Shown one piece after another: positions 1 to 9,856 of a DNA stretch of 64,000 nt; the stretch's first letter is position 1, and each line of letters begins with the position of its first letter. The position numbers and the translations under genes were made by a program. The stretch is from JAGVPT01 sp963717445. Its GTDB lineage: Bacteria > Bacteroidota > Ignavibacteria > UBA10030 > UBA8401. The DNA is taken from NCBI GenBank assembly GCA_963717445.1, contig OY970334.1, positions 930,001 through 994,000 of the forward strand. Direction: 5' to 3'. The notes under the pieces are model-generated. The model was not told the DNA's origin. It worked only from the letters and a program-made list of their open reading frames with translations, and ran no database searches.

Positions 1-781
1 TTTTAATGGAGTATGAGCCGTCGATATTTTTTTTGTAGCGTGAAAAATTATCTATCGTTGGAATAAGATCGCTGCCATGTTCATAATCATAAATCTGGGC
101 CGTTTTGAACATGACCATATCAACACCGAGTTTTTTTGCCATCTGTTTCGCATCTTCTACTTGGTGCTCATTCGGCTTTACGACGAGAAATTGAAACACA
201 ACACAAGGGGAAGTGGATTTCAATTTCTTTTTCCACGCTATAACGTTCTGTGTTCCCGTGATAACCTTCTCGAGCGACCCTCCGACGCGGTATTGTTCAT
301 ACGTTTCCTGTGTTGTTCCGTCCATGGAAACAGTCAGACGGTCCAACCCGCTTTCAACCGTCCGCCGCGCGTTATCATCATTCAAGTAATGGGCGTTCGT
401 GCTTGTCTCGGTATAGATTTTCTTTCCGCTGGCATACTTAACCATCTCTAAAAATTTCGGGTGTAAATACGGCTCTCCTTGAAAATAGAAAATCAAATAC
501 GAAAGAGATGGTGCAAGATCGTCAAGAATTTTTTCAAACAGATCCGTCTGCAACATTCCTGTAGGGCGTGTGAATGAACGCAATCCGCTCGGACATTCCG
601 GACACCGCAGGTTGCATGATGTCGTGGGTTCTATGAATACGGAAATCGGCAGGCCCCATTGAACCGGCTTTTTGGAATACTTTGAAACAAAGTACGACGA
701 AATAACCTTAACGATATTGAAAGTCCTGCGCGGGGTAAGCTTGGAGAGGTAATGAAGCGAATCGTTCAGGAGTAAAGGCAT
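1..781 (-). CDS. Radical SAM/SPASM-type protein, C-terminus outside window
   Basis: The reading frame is open from an ATG at 779-781 to the window edge, so about 260 N-terminal residues are visible and the C-terminus is missing. Near residue 60 it reads CNLRCPECPSG, the CxxxCxxC cluster motif of radical SAM enzymes that binds the [4Fe-4S] cluster and S-adenosylmethionine. Downstream motifs such as FYFQGEPYLHP and LTVSMDGTTQETYEQYRVGG fit the partial TIM barrel of SPASM/MoaA-like members that modify peptides or act as maturases. The substrate cannot be told: the auxiliary-cluster domain lies off the window and no precursor peptide is seen next to it. It is separated by about 180 bases without recognisable features from the convergently oriented end of the next gene to the right (also minus strand). 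Confidence 0.85.
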   Translation of the reverse strand, partial: MPLLLNDSLHYLSKLTPRRTFNIVKVISSYFVSKYSKKPVQWGLPISVFIEPTTSCNLRCPECPSGLRSFTRPTGMLQTDLFEKILDDLAPSLSYLIFYFQGEPYLHPKFLEMVKYASGKKIYTETSTNAHYLNDDNARRTVESGLDRLTVSMDGTTQETYEQYRVGGSLEKVITGTQNVIAWKKKLKSTSPCVVFQFLVVKPNEHQVEDAKQMAKKLGVDMVMFKTAQIYDYEHGSDLIPTIDNFSRYKKNIDGSYSIK

Positions 782-963
782 ATAGTTGAGATAATGCTAA
801 TGATACAAGAGCCTGGGACTTTTCTAACTTCTCTTATTCCCACAAAGGCAGGATGGATACTGGATAATGTACTTAAAACAAGTCGATTTGGCAATATGCA
901 GAATTGGCCCTGATTGTGCTATCGTTTAGTAAAAGGTCCATTTTTTATTACCCGATCCAGAGA

Positions 964-2214
964 TCACTTCCTCTCTCTGGAAAGCCGAATGGCAAATAAT
1001 CCCTTCGACTTCGTGTACACCATGGTGACAATTGCGAGCGTCATCACGCCTCCGAACAAGGTGGATGGAATGGTCCCCATCAATTTCGCAGCCACACCGG
1101 ACTCGAACCCGCCCAGCTCGTTCGACGCCGCGAGAAAGATTCCATTGACCGACATCACCCTCCCCCGCAAATCATCAGGTGTCAGCGTTTGAAGAAGTGT
1201 GTGACGAATGACGACGCTTACGCTATCGAATGCCCCGCTAAAAAAAAGCATCACGACTGAAAAAATCATCCAGGGAGAAACGGCAAATGCCACGATACAA
1301 ACTCCGAATCCTGTAACCGCTATCAACAAGTTCCGCCACGGATGTTCCATGGCGGAGACTCGGGCAAGCACCATGAGAGTCAAGACTGCCCCGAGCGAGG
1401 GAGCCCCGCGCAGAATGCCGAGCCCTTGTGAACCGACATGCAAGATATCTTGCGCATAAATAGGGAGTATCGCCATCACTCCGCCGAACATTACCGAAAA
1501 CAAGTCGAGTGAAATGGAATAAAAAATTACCTTGGTCCTGTAAACGAAGCCAATCCCTTTCCTGATACTCTCGATCAAATTGATTTCTTCCCTTACCTCC
1601 GGCACCGGCCTGTCGCCAATTTTCGTGTATAAATAAAAGGCCGCACCGACAAGAGCTACGACAACAAGAAGGGTATTGGAAAATCCAATCCATGCGTACG
1701 AGAATCCGGAAATTACCGGACCGACGACGGCCCCTATTTGCCATGCGGAACTGCTCCACGTTGCAGCGTTTTCGTAATGCTCAAAGGGTACGAGAAACGC
1801 ACGAAGGGACGTCGCAGTGGGAGACTGGAAAGCCCTGCAGAGACCGATGACAAAGATGGTCGAATAGATCGTGACGAGTAAAACACCGGAAGCGAGAGAG
1901 TCCTCCCTTCGCGAAATAAACTGAAGGACTGTTGAACAGAGCGCTATGCAAGCAACACTCCATAAAAGGATTTTTCGTTTGCTATACCGGTCCGCGATGT
2001 GTCCGCCGAACAGCGAAAAAGAGATAAACGGAATTGCTTCCACAAGTCCGATCAACCCTAACGCAAGCGGGTCATGGGTAATCCTGTAAAGCTCGTAGCC
2101 GATAGCCACTTCTTGCATCATCAGGGCGATCGTAAGCAAGAAGGTCGAAAGAACAAGATGACGAAATTCGTAGAAGCGTAGTGCTGCGTATGGATCGTGG
2201 TGGCGGTCTGTCAT
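964..2214 (-). CDS. MFS transporter, MFS_3/DHA3-like exporter
   Basis: A 416-residue hydrophobic protein with about 12 predicted membrane segments. The loop after the second helix contains GGHIADRYSKRKILL, the family 'motif A' (GxxxDRxGRR-like) of the major facilitator superfamily. The N-terminus (LRFYEFRHLVLSTFLLTIALMMQ-like sequence) and the RGRVMSV segment near residue 355 resemble the MFS_3 group, which includes the enterobactin exporter EntS and drug exporters. It therefore probably exports a small molecule from the cytoplasm across the inner membrane; the substrate is unknown. A GAGGAG lies directly before the ATG. It follows the hybrid histidine kinase gene by 75 bases on the same strand and may be co-transcribed with it. 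Confidence 0.85.
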   Translation of the reverse strand: MTDRHHDPYAALRFYEFRHLVLSTFLLTIALMMQEVAIGYELYRITHDPLALGLIGLVEAIPFISFSLFGGHIADRYSKRKILLWSVACIALCSTVLQFISRREDSLASGVLLVTIYSTIFVIGLCRAFQSPTATSLRAFLVPFEHYENAATWSSSAWQIGAVVGPVISGFSYAWIGFSNTLLVVVALVGAAFYLYTKIGDRPVPEVREEINLIESIRKGIGFVYRTKVIFYSISLDLFSVMFGGVMAILPIYAQDILHVGSQGLGILRGAPSLGAVLTLMVLARVSAMEHPWRNLLIAVTGFGVCIVAFAVSPWMIFSVVMLFFSGAFDSVSVVIRHTLLQTLTPDDLRGRVMSVNGIFLAASNELGGFESGVAAKLMGTIPSTLFGGVMTLAIVTMVYTKSKGLFAIRLSRERK

Positions 2215-2289
2215 CTCCTCGTTGCGTATATTACTTCTTTTGATATCCTGAGAAAACCCGGGTACATGCGGCAGGAAAAATAGCTGGCA

Positions 2290-4911
2290 TCAGCCTTCGT
2301 TGCGGTCAATGACATCACGAATTCGCTTTATGATTTCGTTGGGGTCATAAGGTTTTTGCACAAAATCTCGTGCACCGCCTTTAAGGATCTCGGCTTTCAA
2401 TCCTGGGTCGAGATAGCCGCTGGCAAAGATGATCTTTACCTTCGGTAGAATTTCTTTCATAATTTTGAACGCATCCCATCCTCCGAGCTTTGGAAGGCCC
2501 ATATCGCAGAGCACGAGAGCGATGCGGTCCTTATGCTGAGTAAAAAGGTTCACTGCTTCAACACCGTCCTGAGCTGTAATTACCGCATACCCGTTTTCTT
2601 CGATGGAGCTTTTGACAAGGTCGCGGAGTATTTCTTCATCCTCAACAAGGAGGATGGTTTCCGTCCCGCCCTTCACTGGTTCGACTTTCTTAGTTTCTAC
2701 TTTGTCGGATTCTCTAAATCCCGGGGGAATCGGAAAATAAAGATGGAATGTCGTTCCGTGGCCCGGCGAGCTTTCGACGTCGATGAACCCATGGTGGCTA
2801 TTGATGATTCCGAACACCACCGACAATCCAAGACCCGTACCGTGGCCCAATTCCTTCGTCGTATAGAACGGTTCAAAAATACGCGCACGGGTTGCATCGT
2901 CCATTCCCGTACCGGTATCTTTCACATCAATACAGGCATACGGTCTGTTCTCCGCCTCCGAGAATTTCATCATTAACGTGCTTCCCTCCACAACCCGGGA
3001 CGTTATCGTCAGTGTGCCGCCGCTCATCATTGCATCACGCGCATTAACGCAAAGATTCAGGAGCAATTGCTGTACCTGCCCTGCATCGGCGACAATCGAC
3101 GGTAGATGGCGTTCAAGATTCAGCGAAAACAAAATTGTCTTAGGAAATGTTTCCGAGAGCATTTTTACGAGCTCTGAAATTGAAGCGTTGAGGTTGACCG
3201 ATTCCAGCAGGACATCTGTTTTGCGTGCAAAGGTTAAAATTTGACGTACAAGATCCGCACCGCGGTGCGACGCTTTGCGCAACGCATCGAAACTTGCGGA
3301 GAGTTTGTCGGGAGTAAGTTTCCCTCCTTCGAGACGAGAAACATAGCCGAGAATAATCCCGAGAATATTATTGAAGTCATGAGCGATGCCCCCCGCTAGA
3401 GTACCGATGCTTTCCATCTTTTGAGCCTGACGCAGTCCCTCCTCCAGCCTTTTCCGGTCTGTAATGTCAGTCGAAAACCCACACACAGCGTACGGAACTC
3501 CTTTTGCACCGAAGAGAGGAAACTTGTTCGCAATATATGTATGGATTCCGTCGTCGTGCGGGCCCACCTCTTCCCATTCCACCGGTGCCCCCGCTTCCAA
3601 TGCCTTCCGGTCGCTCAAGCGAAACGCATCGGCAATCTCTTTGGGGAACAGGTCGTGATCGGTTTTTCCTATCACATCTTCCCGTTTGAAATGGTAAAGT
3701 GTCTCAAACCGCCGGTTGATGAGGAGGTACCTTCCTTCCAAGTCTTTAACGTAGATGATCGCGGCCGATGTATCGAGAATCGTCTGCAGGCGCCTTTCCG
3801 TCTCCCCGAGGCGACGAAGGGTGTCTTCAAGCTCTGCGTTTCGTTCTGCAAGCTGGCTGATTTTTTCTTTCAGCGATCCGCTCATTTCTTCAAACTTCTG
3901 CGCCAGAAATTTCAGCTCGCCTCTCGAACGGATATCAATCCGGTAATCATAATTTCCTCTGGTGATTTCCGCTGTTCCCTGCACCAACGATGCAATCGGT
4001 TTTGTGATTCCGTTGGAGATGATGAACCCGATGACTGCGGTGACAATGAGCACGAGAACGGACAAAACAAGGAAAGCGTTCGTCACCGGTGCAAGGGATG
4101 CCTTTACCGCGCGCTCGGTCGGCTTCAGCAAAACATACGAGATGGCTGGGAAGCCTGTGCGGTTCAACCGGCAGAACGCGGCAACATATTTCTCTCCGCT
4201 ACCATCAATGCTAAAAACCTCCGCCTTCGAGGAAATTTCGTGAGGAATAAGAGGCTGTCCGGACCGTTGCAACCATTTCTCCACTCCACTCCTTTCCGAA
4301 CCATTGATGGTTGCACCGACCACTCCTTCATCAATGGCAAGAAGAATATCGGAGTTTGTCATCGACTTCACGGAGGCGATATCTTCATCACGAACGCGGA
4401 AGCCGATAGTGAGCGTCCCTACGATATCGGTTCCCACCACAACGGGAGCCGATGCACCTCTATAGACATTGCCGTTCACTTCCCACACATCGGACGAAGG
4501 TTCCATCGTCAAGGTGCGGCGGATCGATTCGAATGTCGGGATAGGAGTCTTTACTTCGCCGCCGCCGATCAACTGGACAAGCGGGGCGCCTTTAGAATTG
4601 GTGAGGATAAAAAGGTCGCTTTTGATGCTGCTGTTGAGTTCGCGTGACAGTTGAAGGGCGGTATTTTTATCCCCAAGCTCCGACACTGCCATCAACCGGG
4701 GCGATTCAGCTATGATCTGACACGACTTGATATCTTCCTCGGAACGGAGCGAAGAGATCTCACGGACGGTGGAATAATTGCCCTGAATGTCGTCGGAAAA
4801 ACGAGATTCGATTTGCGCCCTCATCCAATAATTGACGAGAACGAACGTGATCATAAGGAGGACGAGAACGACTCCCCAAATGGCGAGCAAAATTTTATTT
4901 CGAAATTTCAT
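2290..4911 (-). CDS. Hybrid sensor histidine kinase with periplasmic sensor, HAMP, PAS and receiver
   Basis: An 873-residue membrane-bound signalling kinase. Visible layout: membrane helix about 7-28; periplasmic sensor about 29-275 (Cache-like size and position, not proven); second helix about 278-299; HAMP about 300-352; coiled coil; PAS about 378-487 (IIYVKDLEGRYLLIN); HisKA with the phosphorylated His511 in GGIAHDFNN; HATPase with an N-box around NLCVNARDAM and G-boxes DTGTGMD and GTGLGLSVV; C-terminal receiver from about 752 with acidic pair EDE, phospho-acceptor Asp803 in LCDMGLP and Lys853 in QKPYD. All catalytic residues are present. The gene sits 24 bases after an outer-membrane barrel gene and 12 bases further from a secreted cupredoxin gene, which suggests that the kinase senses something those envelope proteins handle. 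No separate DNA-binding response regulator is adjacent. Confidence 0.92.
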   Translation of the reverse strand: MKFRNKILLAIWGVVLVLLMITFVLVNYWMRAQIESRFSDDIQGNYSTVREISSLRSEEDIKSCQIIAESPRLMAVSELGDKNTALQLSRELNSSIKSDLFILTNSKGAPLVQLIGGGEVKTPIPTFESIRRTLTMEPSSDVWEVNGNVYRGASAPVVVGTDIVGTLTIGFRVRDEDIASVKSMTNSDILLAIDEGVVGATINGSERSGVEKWLQRSGQPLIPHEISSKAEVFSIDGSGEKYVAAFCRLNRTGFPAISYVLLKPTERAVKASLAPVTNAFLVLSVLVLIVTAVIGFIISNGITKPIASLVQGTAEITRGNYDYRIDIRSRGELKFLAQKFEEMSGSLKEKISQLAERNAELEDTLRRLGETERRLQTILDTSAAIIYVKDLEGRYLLINRRFETLYHFKREDVIGKTDHDLFPKEIADAFRLSDRKALEAGAPVEWEEVGPHDDGIHTYIANKFPLFGAKGVPYAVCGFSTDITDRKRLEEGLRQAQKMESIGTLAGGIAHDFNNILGIILGYVSRLEGGKLTPDKLSASFDALRKASHRGADLVRQILTFARKTDVLLESVNLNASISELVKMLSETFPKTILFSLNLERHLPSIVADAGQVQQLLLNLCVNARDAMMSGGTLTITSRVVEGSTLMMKFSEAENRPYACIDVKDTGTGMDDATRARIFEPFYTTKELGHGTGLGLSVVFGIINSHHGFIDVESSPGHGTTFHLYFPIPPGFRESDKVETKKVEPVKGGTETILLVEDEEILRDLVKSSIEENGYAVITAQDGVEAVNLFTQHKDRIALVLCDMGLPKLGGWDAFKIMKEILPKVKIIFASGYLDPGLKAEILKGGARDFVQKPYDPNEIIKRIRDVIDRNEG

Positions 4912-4935
4912 CTAGAGAGAAGTTTCAGGGGACAT

Positions 4936-6120
4936 TTAAAAGCTTACCACCGTCTGTGCAAAAAACACATTATCGACAGGGTCTTTGGATAAATCGTATG
5001 TCCGATTGATCTGATATCCGATCTTAAGCAATAATGCCGGATCAAATTTATAGGAAGCTGCGCCTTCCAAGCGAAACACATCGTGGTCCCAGTTACCGTT
5101 ATATACTATATGCTGAAAGTATTCGTTGATTTCAGGGAGACCGCTTACACTGTTAAACGAAATTCCGCCGGCGCGGAGTGCGCCGGATAACCTCGGCGTA
5201 AACGCGTACTGCGCCATCGCTGAATAGCCGAAAGCTTTCAACTCTATATTATCGAGATACTGCCACGAATTGTCGATCACTTCCCCATCAAACAGAAAAT
5301 GACCGAGGCTGAAACTGACATCTCCTCCTGCAATTTTCTGCAAATAGTTGTCGGGGCTTTTCCCAAAAAAAGCCGACGTGTCGGGGATACCATCGCTGAT
5401 ATTTATCACCTGGCTTTCGTCCTTCATGAATGGGCCTGCTGCGTACGATACACCGAATGTCAATCCTGTCACGGGTGTAATCGCAAGCCGTAATACTTTG
5501 CCGAAACCATTGTGCGGATCGAGGCCATTGGGAGAATACGTTCCCGTTGTGCTAATCATGCCATTGATGAGTGCGACGCTGTAATCGAGGATGCCGATGC
5601 TGCCGTACGCTTTTACGCCAAGATCATACAAGCCTTGATCGAGCAATGAAACACCGTTTCCCGCGATTTGATATTCCGGATTAAGTGTCCACACTTTATA
5701 ATCCGATTCGCACAGCGTTGTAATATGCTCATTGATCAACGGCAAATCGAAAAACGGATTCTGCTTGGGGAACCGTTGTTCGCCGAGATTGCCGAACGGA
5801 ATATCGATCTGTCCCGCCTGGAGGGATATCCCAGTCTCTCCGATATCGGAGGCTCGGATCGCCAACAAATCGATGTGGGGAACCTGATCTTGAAGTATCC
5901 GAAAATTGCTGAGGAACGTTATGTTGTCGGTTACGATGGCGTCGCCGAAAAGGTCCAGGCGCCACACAAACGTTCCTTTCCCGTCGTTGAAAGCATATTG
6001 CGATTCTCCGTCATTTGCTTTCACAAAACCTGCCGACGCTTGGCCACTGACTTGAATCTGAGCAGTCAGCACCGCTGCGCATGAAAGCACTAAAACAGCA
6101 ATTCGCGGCAGTCGCTTCAT
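4936..6120 (-). CDS. Outer-membrane beta-barrel protein, porin-like, unassigned family
   Basis: A 394-residue protein with an N-terminal signal peptide (MKRLPRIAVLVLSCAAVLTAQ). The mature part alternates hydrophobic and polar residues as in beta strands, is rich in Gly, Tyr and Phe, and ends in ...TVVSF. A terminal aromatic residue is the usual outer-membrane barrel assembly signal. It is similar in size to porin-type barrels of about 16 strands. I do not recognise a specific family and no ligand can be assigned. The gene starts 12 bases after the cupredoxin-like gene and is followed after 24 bases by the hybrid kinase, so the three are probably one transcript and may form a sensory system spanning both membranes. 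Confidence 0.75.
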   Translation of the reverse strand: MKRLPRIAVLVLSCAAVLTAQIQVSGQASAGFVKANDGESQYAFNDGKGTFVWRLDLFGDAIVTDNITFLSNFRILQDQVPHIDLLAIRASDIGETGISLQAGQIDIPFGNLGEQRFPKQNPFFDLPLINEHITTLCESDYKVWTLNPEYQIAGNGVSLLDQGLYDLGVKAYGSIGILDYSVALINGMISTTGTYSPNGLDPHNGFGKVLRLAITPVTGLTFGVSYAAGPFMKDESQVINISDGIPDTSAFFGKSPDNYLQKIAGGDVSFSLGHFLFDGEVIDNSWQYLDNIELKAFGYSAMAQYAFTPRLSGALRAGGISFNSVSGLPEINEYFQHIVYNGNWDHDVFRLEGAASYKFDPALLLKIGYQINRTYDLSKDPVDNVFFAQTVVSF

Positions 6121-6132
6121 TCGTCGTTTCCA

Positions 6133-6825
6133 TCAATACGAGAAATTTGCGGTCGTCGTCTGGTTCTCCGTTACGGTCACTGTTCTCGTCTCAGCTTTTT
6201 TCCGGCCGTACCAGAAACTCAATTGATACGTCCCCGGCGGAATGCCCGTCAACGTAAAGTTTCCATCTTCATCCGGAGCGGTAAAAAAGGGATTTTGCAG
6301 AACAAGAATGGTTGCGAACATGTACGAATGGATTTCACAATACACGCTCACGATTCCCGGTTTGTCAAACAGCACGGACTTTTTTTCTCCCTTCGGATAA
6401 CGGCCAAGATCGAATTCTTTAGCTTGCGAGAGGGAGAAAACATTATGAAAGAGAGGATCGGAATTTGGAAAATCGACGGTCGTGCCTACAAGAATCGGAA
6501 GAACAAGAGGTCTGAATACCATATCGCGCTGGTCGAGAATCGGATGCGCGGAAGGAGGATCATAACTGCCGCTGACTGATTCTATAAAAATAACCGCTTT
6601 CTCTGAAAGGGCATACGGTTGGTCGAGAGGTTTTTCAGAGTTTTCTCCCCCGGTCTCGTAACGATTGAGTGAACGGCCGCGAATGATTTCCCCCGTAACA
6701 TCGTCTGCCCGTGAGACGGTAATTTTCCCTTGAATTCTGCCGCCTTTGTTCTGCGCTGAAACGGTAGAAATCAACAAAAGAACAACCATCAAAAGAGAGC
6801 GGCAACTCAATGATGAGGGGCTCAT
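6133..6825 (-). CDS. Secreted cupredoxin-like protein with a carboxypeptidase-regulatory-like domain
   Basis: From the ATG at 6825 the product has 230 residues and a normal signal peptide ending near STVSAQ; an upstream ATG at 6888 would place 21 extra residues ahead of the signal and is less likely. The central domain carries a full type-1 copper set: FHNVFS (His127), then YCEIHSYM with Cys163, His166 and Met169, spaced as in plastocyanin/pseudoazurin and 'MauL-like methylamine utilisation' proteins. The last ~40 residues (GNFTLTGIPPGTYQLSFWYG) form a beta-sandwich of the carboxypeptidase-regulatory type. It likely works in the periplasm or at the outer membrane as a copper-binding redox or metal-sensing partner. 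It precedes the outer-membrane barrel by 12 bases. Copper binding is inferred from ligands only. Confidence 0.8.
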   Translation of the reverse strand: MSPSSLSCRSLLMVVLLLISTVSAQNKGGRIQGKITVSRADDVTGEIIRGRSLNRYETGGENSEKPLDQPYALSEKAVIFIESVSGSYDPPSAHPILDQRDMVFRPLVLPILVGTTVDFPNSDPLFHNVFSLSQAKEFDLGRYPKGEKKSVLFDKPGIVSVYCEIHSYMFATILVLQNPFFTAPDEDGNFTLTGIPPGTYQLSFWYGRKKAETRTVTVTENQTTTANFSY

Positions 6826-7073
6826 TTTATAAATGATTTGTCCATACAGGAAAAATATACGCTTCAATGCCGTTAGAAGCAAGAACATGCTCCGTCAAAG
6901 CGAAAAAGGTTCTGAGCAGACTTGAGACCACTTTTACGAACTATTTCTCTACGTCCCACTTTTCCAAAGCCTTATCCATCGCCTCCCTTTTGCTCCAAAA
7001 AGCTATCTGGCGCTGTAAGGCAACCTCGCGCGAGCAAGACTTTTGGAATTCCTCAAAAACTTATTTATTCGTT

Positions 7074-8435
7074 TTAGTTCTTTGCTTTTTCGAGCAGCGA
7101 TTGAAGCTCGGATTCTTCAAACTTTATAGTACCCGCTGATTTTTCGAGCGCACTGTCATGCGTTTTTGCAACCCCTTTTGATTTAGCGACCATCGAACCG
7201 AGAATCTTGTTCGATTCTTTGTCGATGAGCACAATTGTGAAATCGGATGAAACGGTGTAGAGCGTGCTATCTACACCATCATCAATTGTCGGCGGCGATG
7301 TTTGGATCTCTACTTCCAACATGAACCGAGACATATCTACAATATGGTAACCGAGATGCGTCACTGCATCGACGACGATGGACCGGAGGAGATCGTTTAC
7401 GCGAGAGAATCGCGTATCAACTTTCACACTGAAAGCCACATCAGCGTCGAGCAACATACATTCGAACATCACCAAAGAGGAATCAAGGCTGGAAGAAAAT
7501 TCCCTCCCCGCAAAATTCAGGGAGAGCCGGCCCCGGAGATGCCGTCCGATACTTTCTCTCGCCGGTATTGAGCAGGCTGCGATACCCTTTGCGTTGGTTA
7601 TCGCTTCACCAAACTGTTCGCCGAATGAATTCAAAAAAACAACCGAGGCACCAATGATGGGAACAACGTTTTCCTCTTCGTTGGCGGTCACCCGCACGGC
7701 AAACGGTTCCGGAAACTTCTCTCCAATCTTCCCTTTCTGCCCGTCCCCTCCGATCTTTTCAATTCGAACGCTGGAAAGGGCGCGGCGTATATCGGAAGTT
7801 AATGCGGACGGGCCAAAGGAACGTTCAGAGAGAAGTGGCGTAGGCGCGATCGCATCGTGGAGCGCTTGCTTCGGAAGAAGATCAATCGCAGCGGCTCGAG
7901 CTTCGACAAAGTCCTGCATTGCTTCGCTGAGCCTTCCTTCGCGCAAAAACTCTTTCGCCGCATCGCGGAATTTCTTGACTTGATCCCAGCTCCCCATTAC
8001 CTGAGCGGCAATCGCTTCGGACAATTTTTCTTTGTTCAATGCCGCCAGAGCATACGTCGTTTTCGTCGACAAATCAACGGCCGTCTCTACTATTTCCACA
8101 CCGGTGAGATCTTCATCAACGACCGATGACGAACTGATTTTAAAATCTGCGTACATCGCTTGATTTGGGTCCAACTCGTACGTTTGTTGAACGTTTTTGA
8201 TTTTCGGTTGCAGCTTTATTCGTACTTGCGATGCGATATCCGATTGAGCCAGACGTTTCGCAGTTTCGTCAGCTTGCTCCCCTATCCCCGACCCGACGCC
8301 AAGGATGAATTCAGAGGCTGGATAGCGTACATGTTGATGGGAGTGGGCCCATTGCGGTATTTGCGAATAAGCGGGGACGCCTGCAACAACAATAAGAACA
8401 ACAACACAATGCATAAGCCAACGAATCGCTCTCAT
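7074..8435 (-). CDS. Exported LPP20-like protein of unknown function
   Basis: The start at 8435 is chosen because AAGGAAG lies five bases upstream and the resulting product begins with a clear signal peptide (MRAIRWLMHCVVVLIVVAGV...AYSQ). The 453-residue protein has a first domain (about 30-180) with ILGVGSGIGEQADETAKR followed by IASQVRIKL, the pattern of LPP20/FlgT-N-like exported proteins ('AxxxAxxdla'). The middle part (about 190-240) is helical, and a later part (about 275-450) is beta-rich and resembles the CsgG/LpoB-like or Ig-like modules found with LPP20 domains. No lipobox cysteine is seen. It is 249 bases upstream of the cupredoxin gene on the same strand, but with no obvious shared function. 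Function unknown. Confidence 0.65.
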   Translation of the reverse strand: MRAIRWLMHCVVVLIVVAGVPAYSQIPQWAHSHQHVRYPASEFILGVGSGIGEQADETAKRLAQSDIASQVRIKLQPKIKNVQQTYELDPNQAMYADFKISSSSVVDEDLTGVEIVETAVDLSTKTTYALAALNKEKLSEAIAAQVMGSWDQVKKFRDAAKEFLREGRLSEAMQDFVEARAAAIDLLPKQALHDAIAPTPLLSERSFGPSALTSDIRRALSSVRIEKIGGDGQKGKIGEKFPEPFAVRVTANEEENVVPIIGASVVFLNSFGEQFGEAITNAKGIAACSIPARESIGRHLRGRLSLNFAGREFSSSLDSSLVMFECMLLDADVAFSVKVDTRFSRVNDLLRSIVVDAVTHLGYHIVDMSRFMLEVEIQTSPPTIDDGVDSTLYTVSSDFTIVLIDKESNKILGSMVAKSKGVAKTHDSALEKSAGTIKFEESELQSLLEKAKN

Positions 8436-8718
8436 GAGCTTCCTTTTGCCAACGGAAAAGTGTAGGGACTCATAACAGCCGGACCATTGTTCGCATGCAA
8501 TGCCGTTGAAACTATTACAGTGTGGGTTGTATTCGGTGCCAGCGCGGCCCGGGGAATAAACGTAAACAATGAACCATCGTTTTGCGGTGCTCACTACCTG
8601 GCGGGCTGATGGAAAAAGTCGAAACCATCGATGCCGGATCAATCAAAAAATAACAGACGATGCATACATCAAAAATCGCACTAACTCCGCTTCCATCCGG
8701 TTGGGAAGACGCCGTCGC

Positions 8719-9532
8719 TTATTGTGCCGTTGTAAAAGAAAACGAATACGGCGACGATAGCACATTTCCATTTACATCTTTTATTGAAGTACTCATTGTA
8801 ACCGTATACTTTGTTTCAGACGCCAGCATGGAACCCGAAGGGAGTGACCAGGACAATCCCCACGAACCGTAATAGATGTTTGCATTCCCTCCAACCGAAG
8901 GAGAGATACTAAATGAAGATTGGGCACTTGTTGTGTCTATCATGGAATTGAAACGAATTGTGATGTATGGATTTAACCGCAATATGGCAGTATCATTATT
9001 AAACGGGTACGTATCAGTCACCCGAAAATAAGGCTCCGGAGTGAAAGTAAAAGTAAGCGTTTGCCCTAAGTAATCCCCGTAGACATCATGCACAAGAGAA
9101 TCGATGGATATTGTATACGCCTGCCCTACCTTGTAGTACCGATTCATAAACTTGATACCCCACCGGAAAACGGGAATTAATAATTGGATCCGACAGAGCG
9201 ACAATCCAGGTTGGTGTGAGAGAAAGGGGGAAAGCGAACGTTGTCCCTTCCACCGGTGTGGCTTTATTTGTGTCGATGTAAATAGGCTGGTTTGTGGGTG
9301 AAATAGTTATGCCGTCGATAACAGATCGGGTATCCATGAGAGTACTGAACCGAATCCTCACGGTATTATCCGACAACATAATGTTTGGCCCGACTGCGCC
9401 GGGCAGCGGATCGGTCCACACAACAGTGGGAGCCAAAGCATTGGCAGTACTAGCATCGGTAGGCACACCATTGCTAGAATCGCAGCCGGCGAGCAAAACG
9501 ACGATAAGCAGAGAGAACAGATATGGCCGCAT
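8719..9532 (-). pseudogene. Frameshifted Ig-like (Big_5/SbsA) lipoprotein
   Basis: The gene starts at 9532 with an AAGGAGG five bases upstream and encodes a lipoprotein signal ending in LLAGC (lipobox Cys). The first reading frame contains PTVVWTDPLPGAVGPN and IRFSTLMDTRSV, typical of the bacterial Ig-like Big_5 domain (seen as 'P...a.gv..n..I...Fse.md'). Around 9130-9165 homology continues in another frame (VGQAYTISIDSLVHDVYGD, then a second Big_5 copy with ITIRFNSMIDTTS and YTVTMSTSIKDVNGNVLSS) and runs to the stop at 8719. Both halves join into two tandem Big_5 domains if one base is gained or two are lost. Either a true broken gene or a sequencing error. If intact it would be a surface-anchored beta-sandwich protein. 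Confidence 0.75.
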
Positions 9533-9856
9533 GAAAACCTCCTTAAAATTCAACCTTCTCCAAGAGCGATCAAAAAATAATCAACTTCACACATCCCATT
9601 TTTTATTTCGCCGGGGACAGCGGTGCAATTCACCTCCACGCAAGTTGAGAGGTATTGTTGTAAGATTTTTGATATGGCAAAAATTCTGGGGGATGGAAAG
9701 GCCCGGCGCACGAAAAAATCGCAACGTGTGGTATGAAATTGAAATCAACATAGAACATCCGCTCGCACAGCTTCGCAAAAACCCTCAACCGACTTGTAGA
9801 CACTGTTCCGCTTTCAGCGGAACGACCTCTCAAATGAATGTCCACACAATCCTTTG
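9533..9856. other. Intergenic stretch with two hairpins
   Basis: No protein-coding frame is convincing here. The lipoprotein Shine-Dalgarno lies at its left edge. Two hairpins are visible at the right: GTTCCGCT-ttc-AGCGGAAC at 9805-9823 (perfect 8-bp stem) and TCCACA...TGTGGA at 9841-9860, which overlaps the 3' end of tRNA-Val. Neither is followed by a clear T-run; they may act in tRNA 3' processing or termination. Confidence 0.5.

Noticed and set aside
3421..4647. Long plus-strand frame of 408 codons
   Set aside because: It is antisense to the hybrid histidine kinase, has no recognisable motifs, and mirrors the codon bias of the kinase gene.
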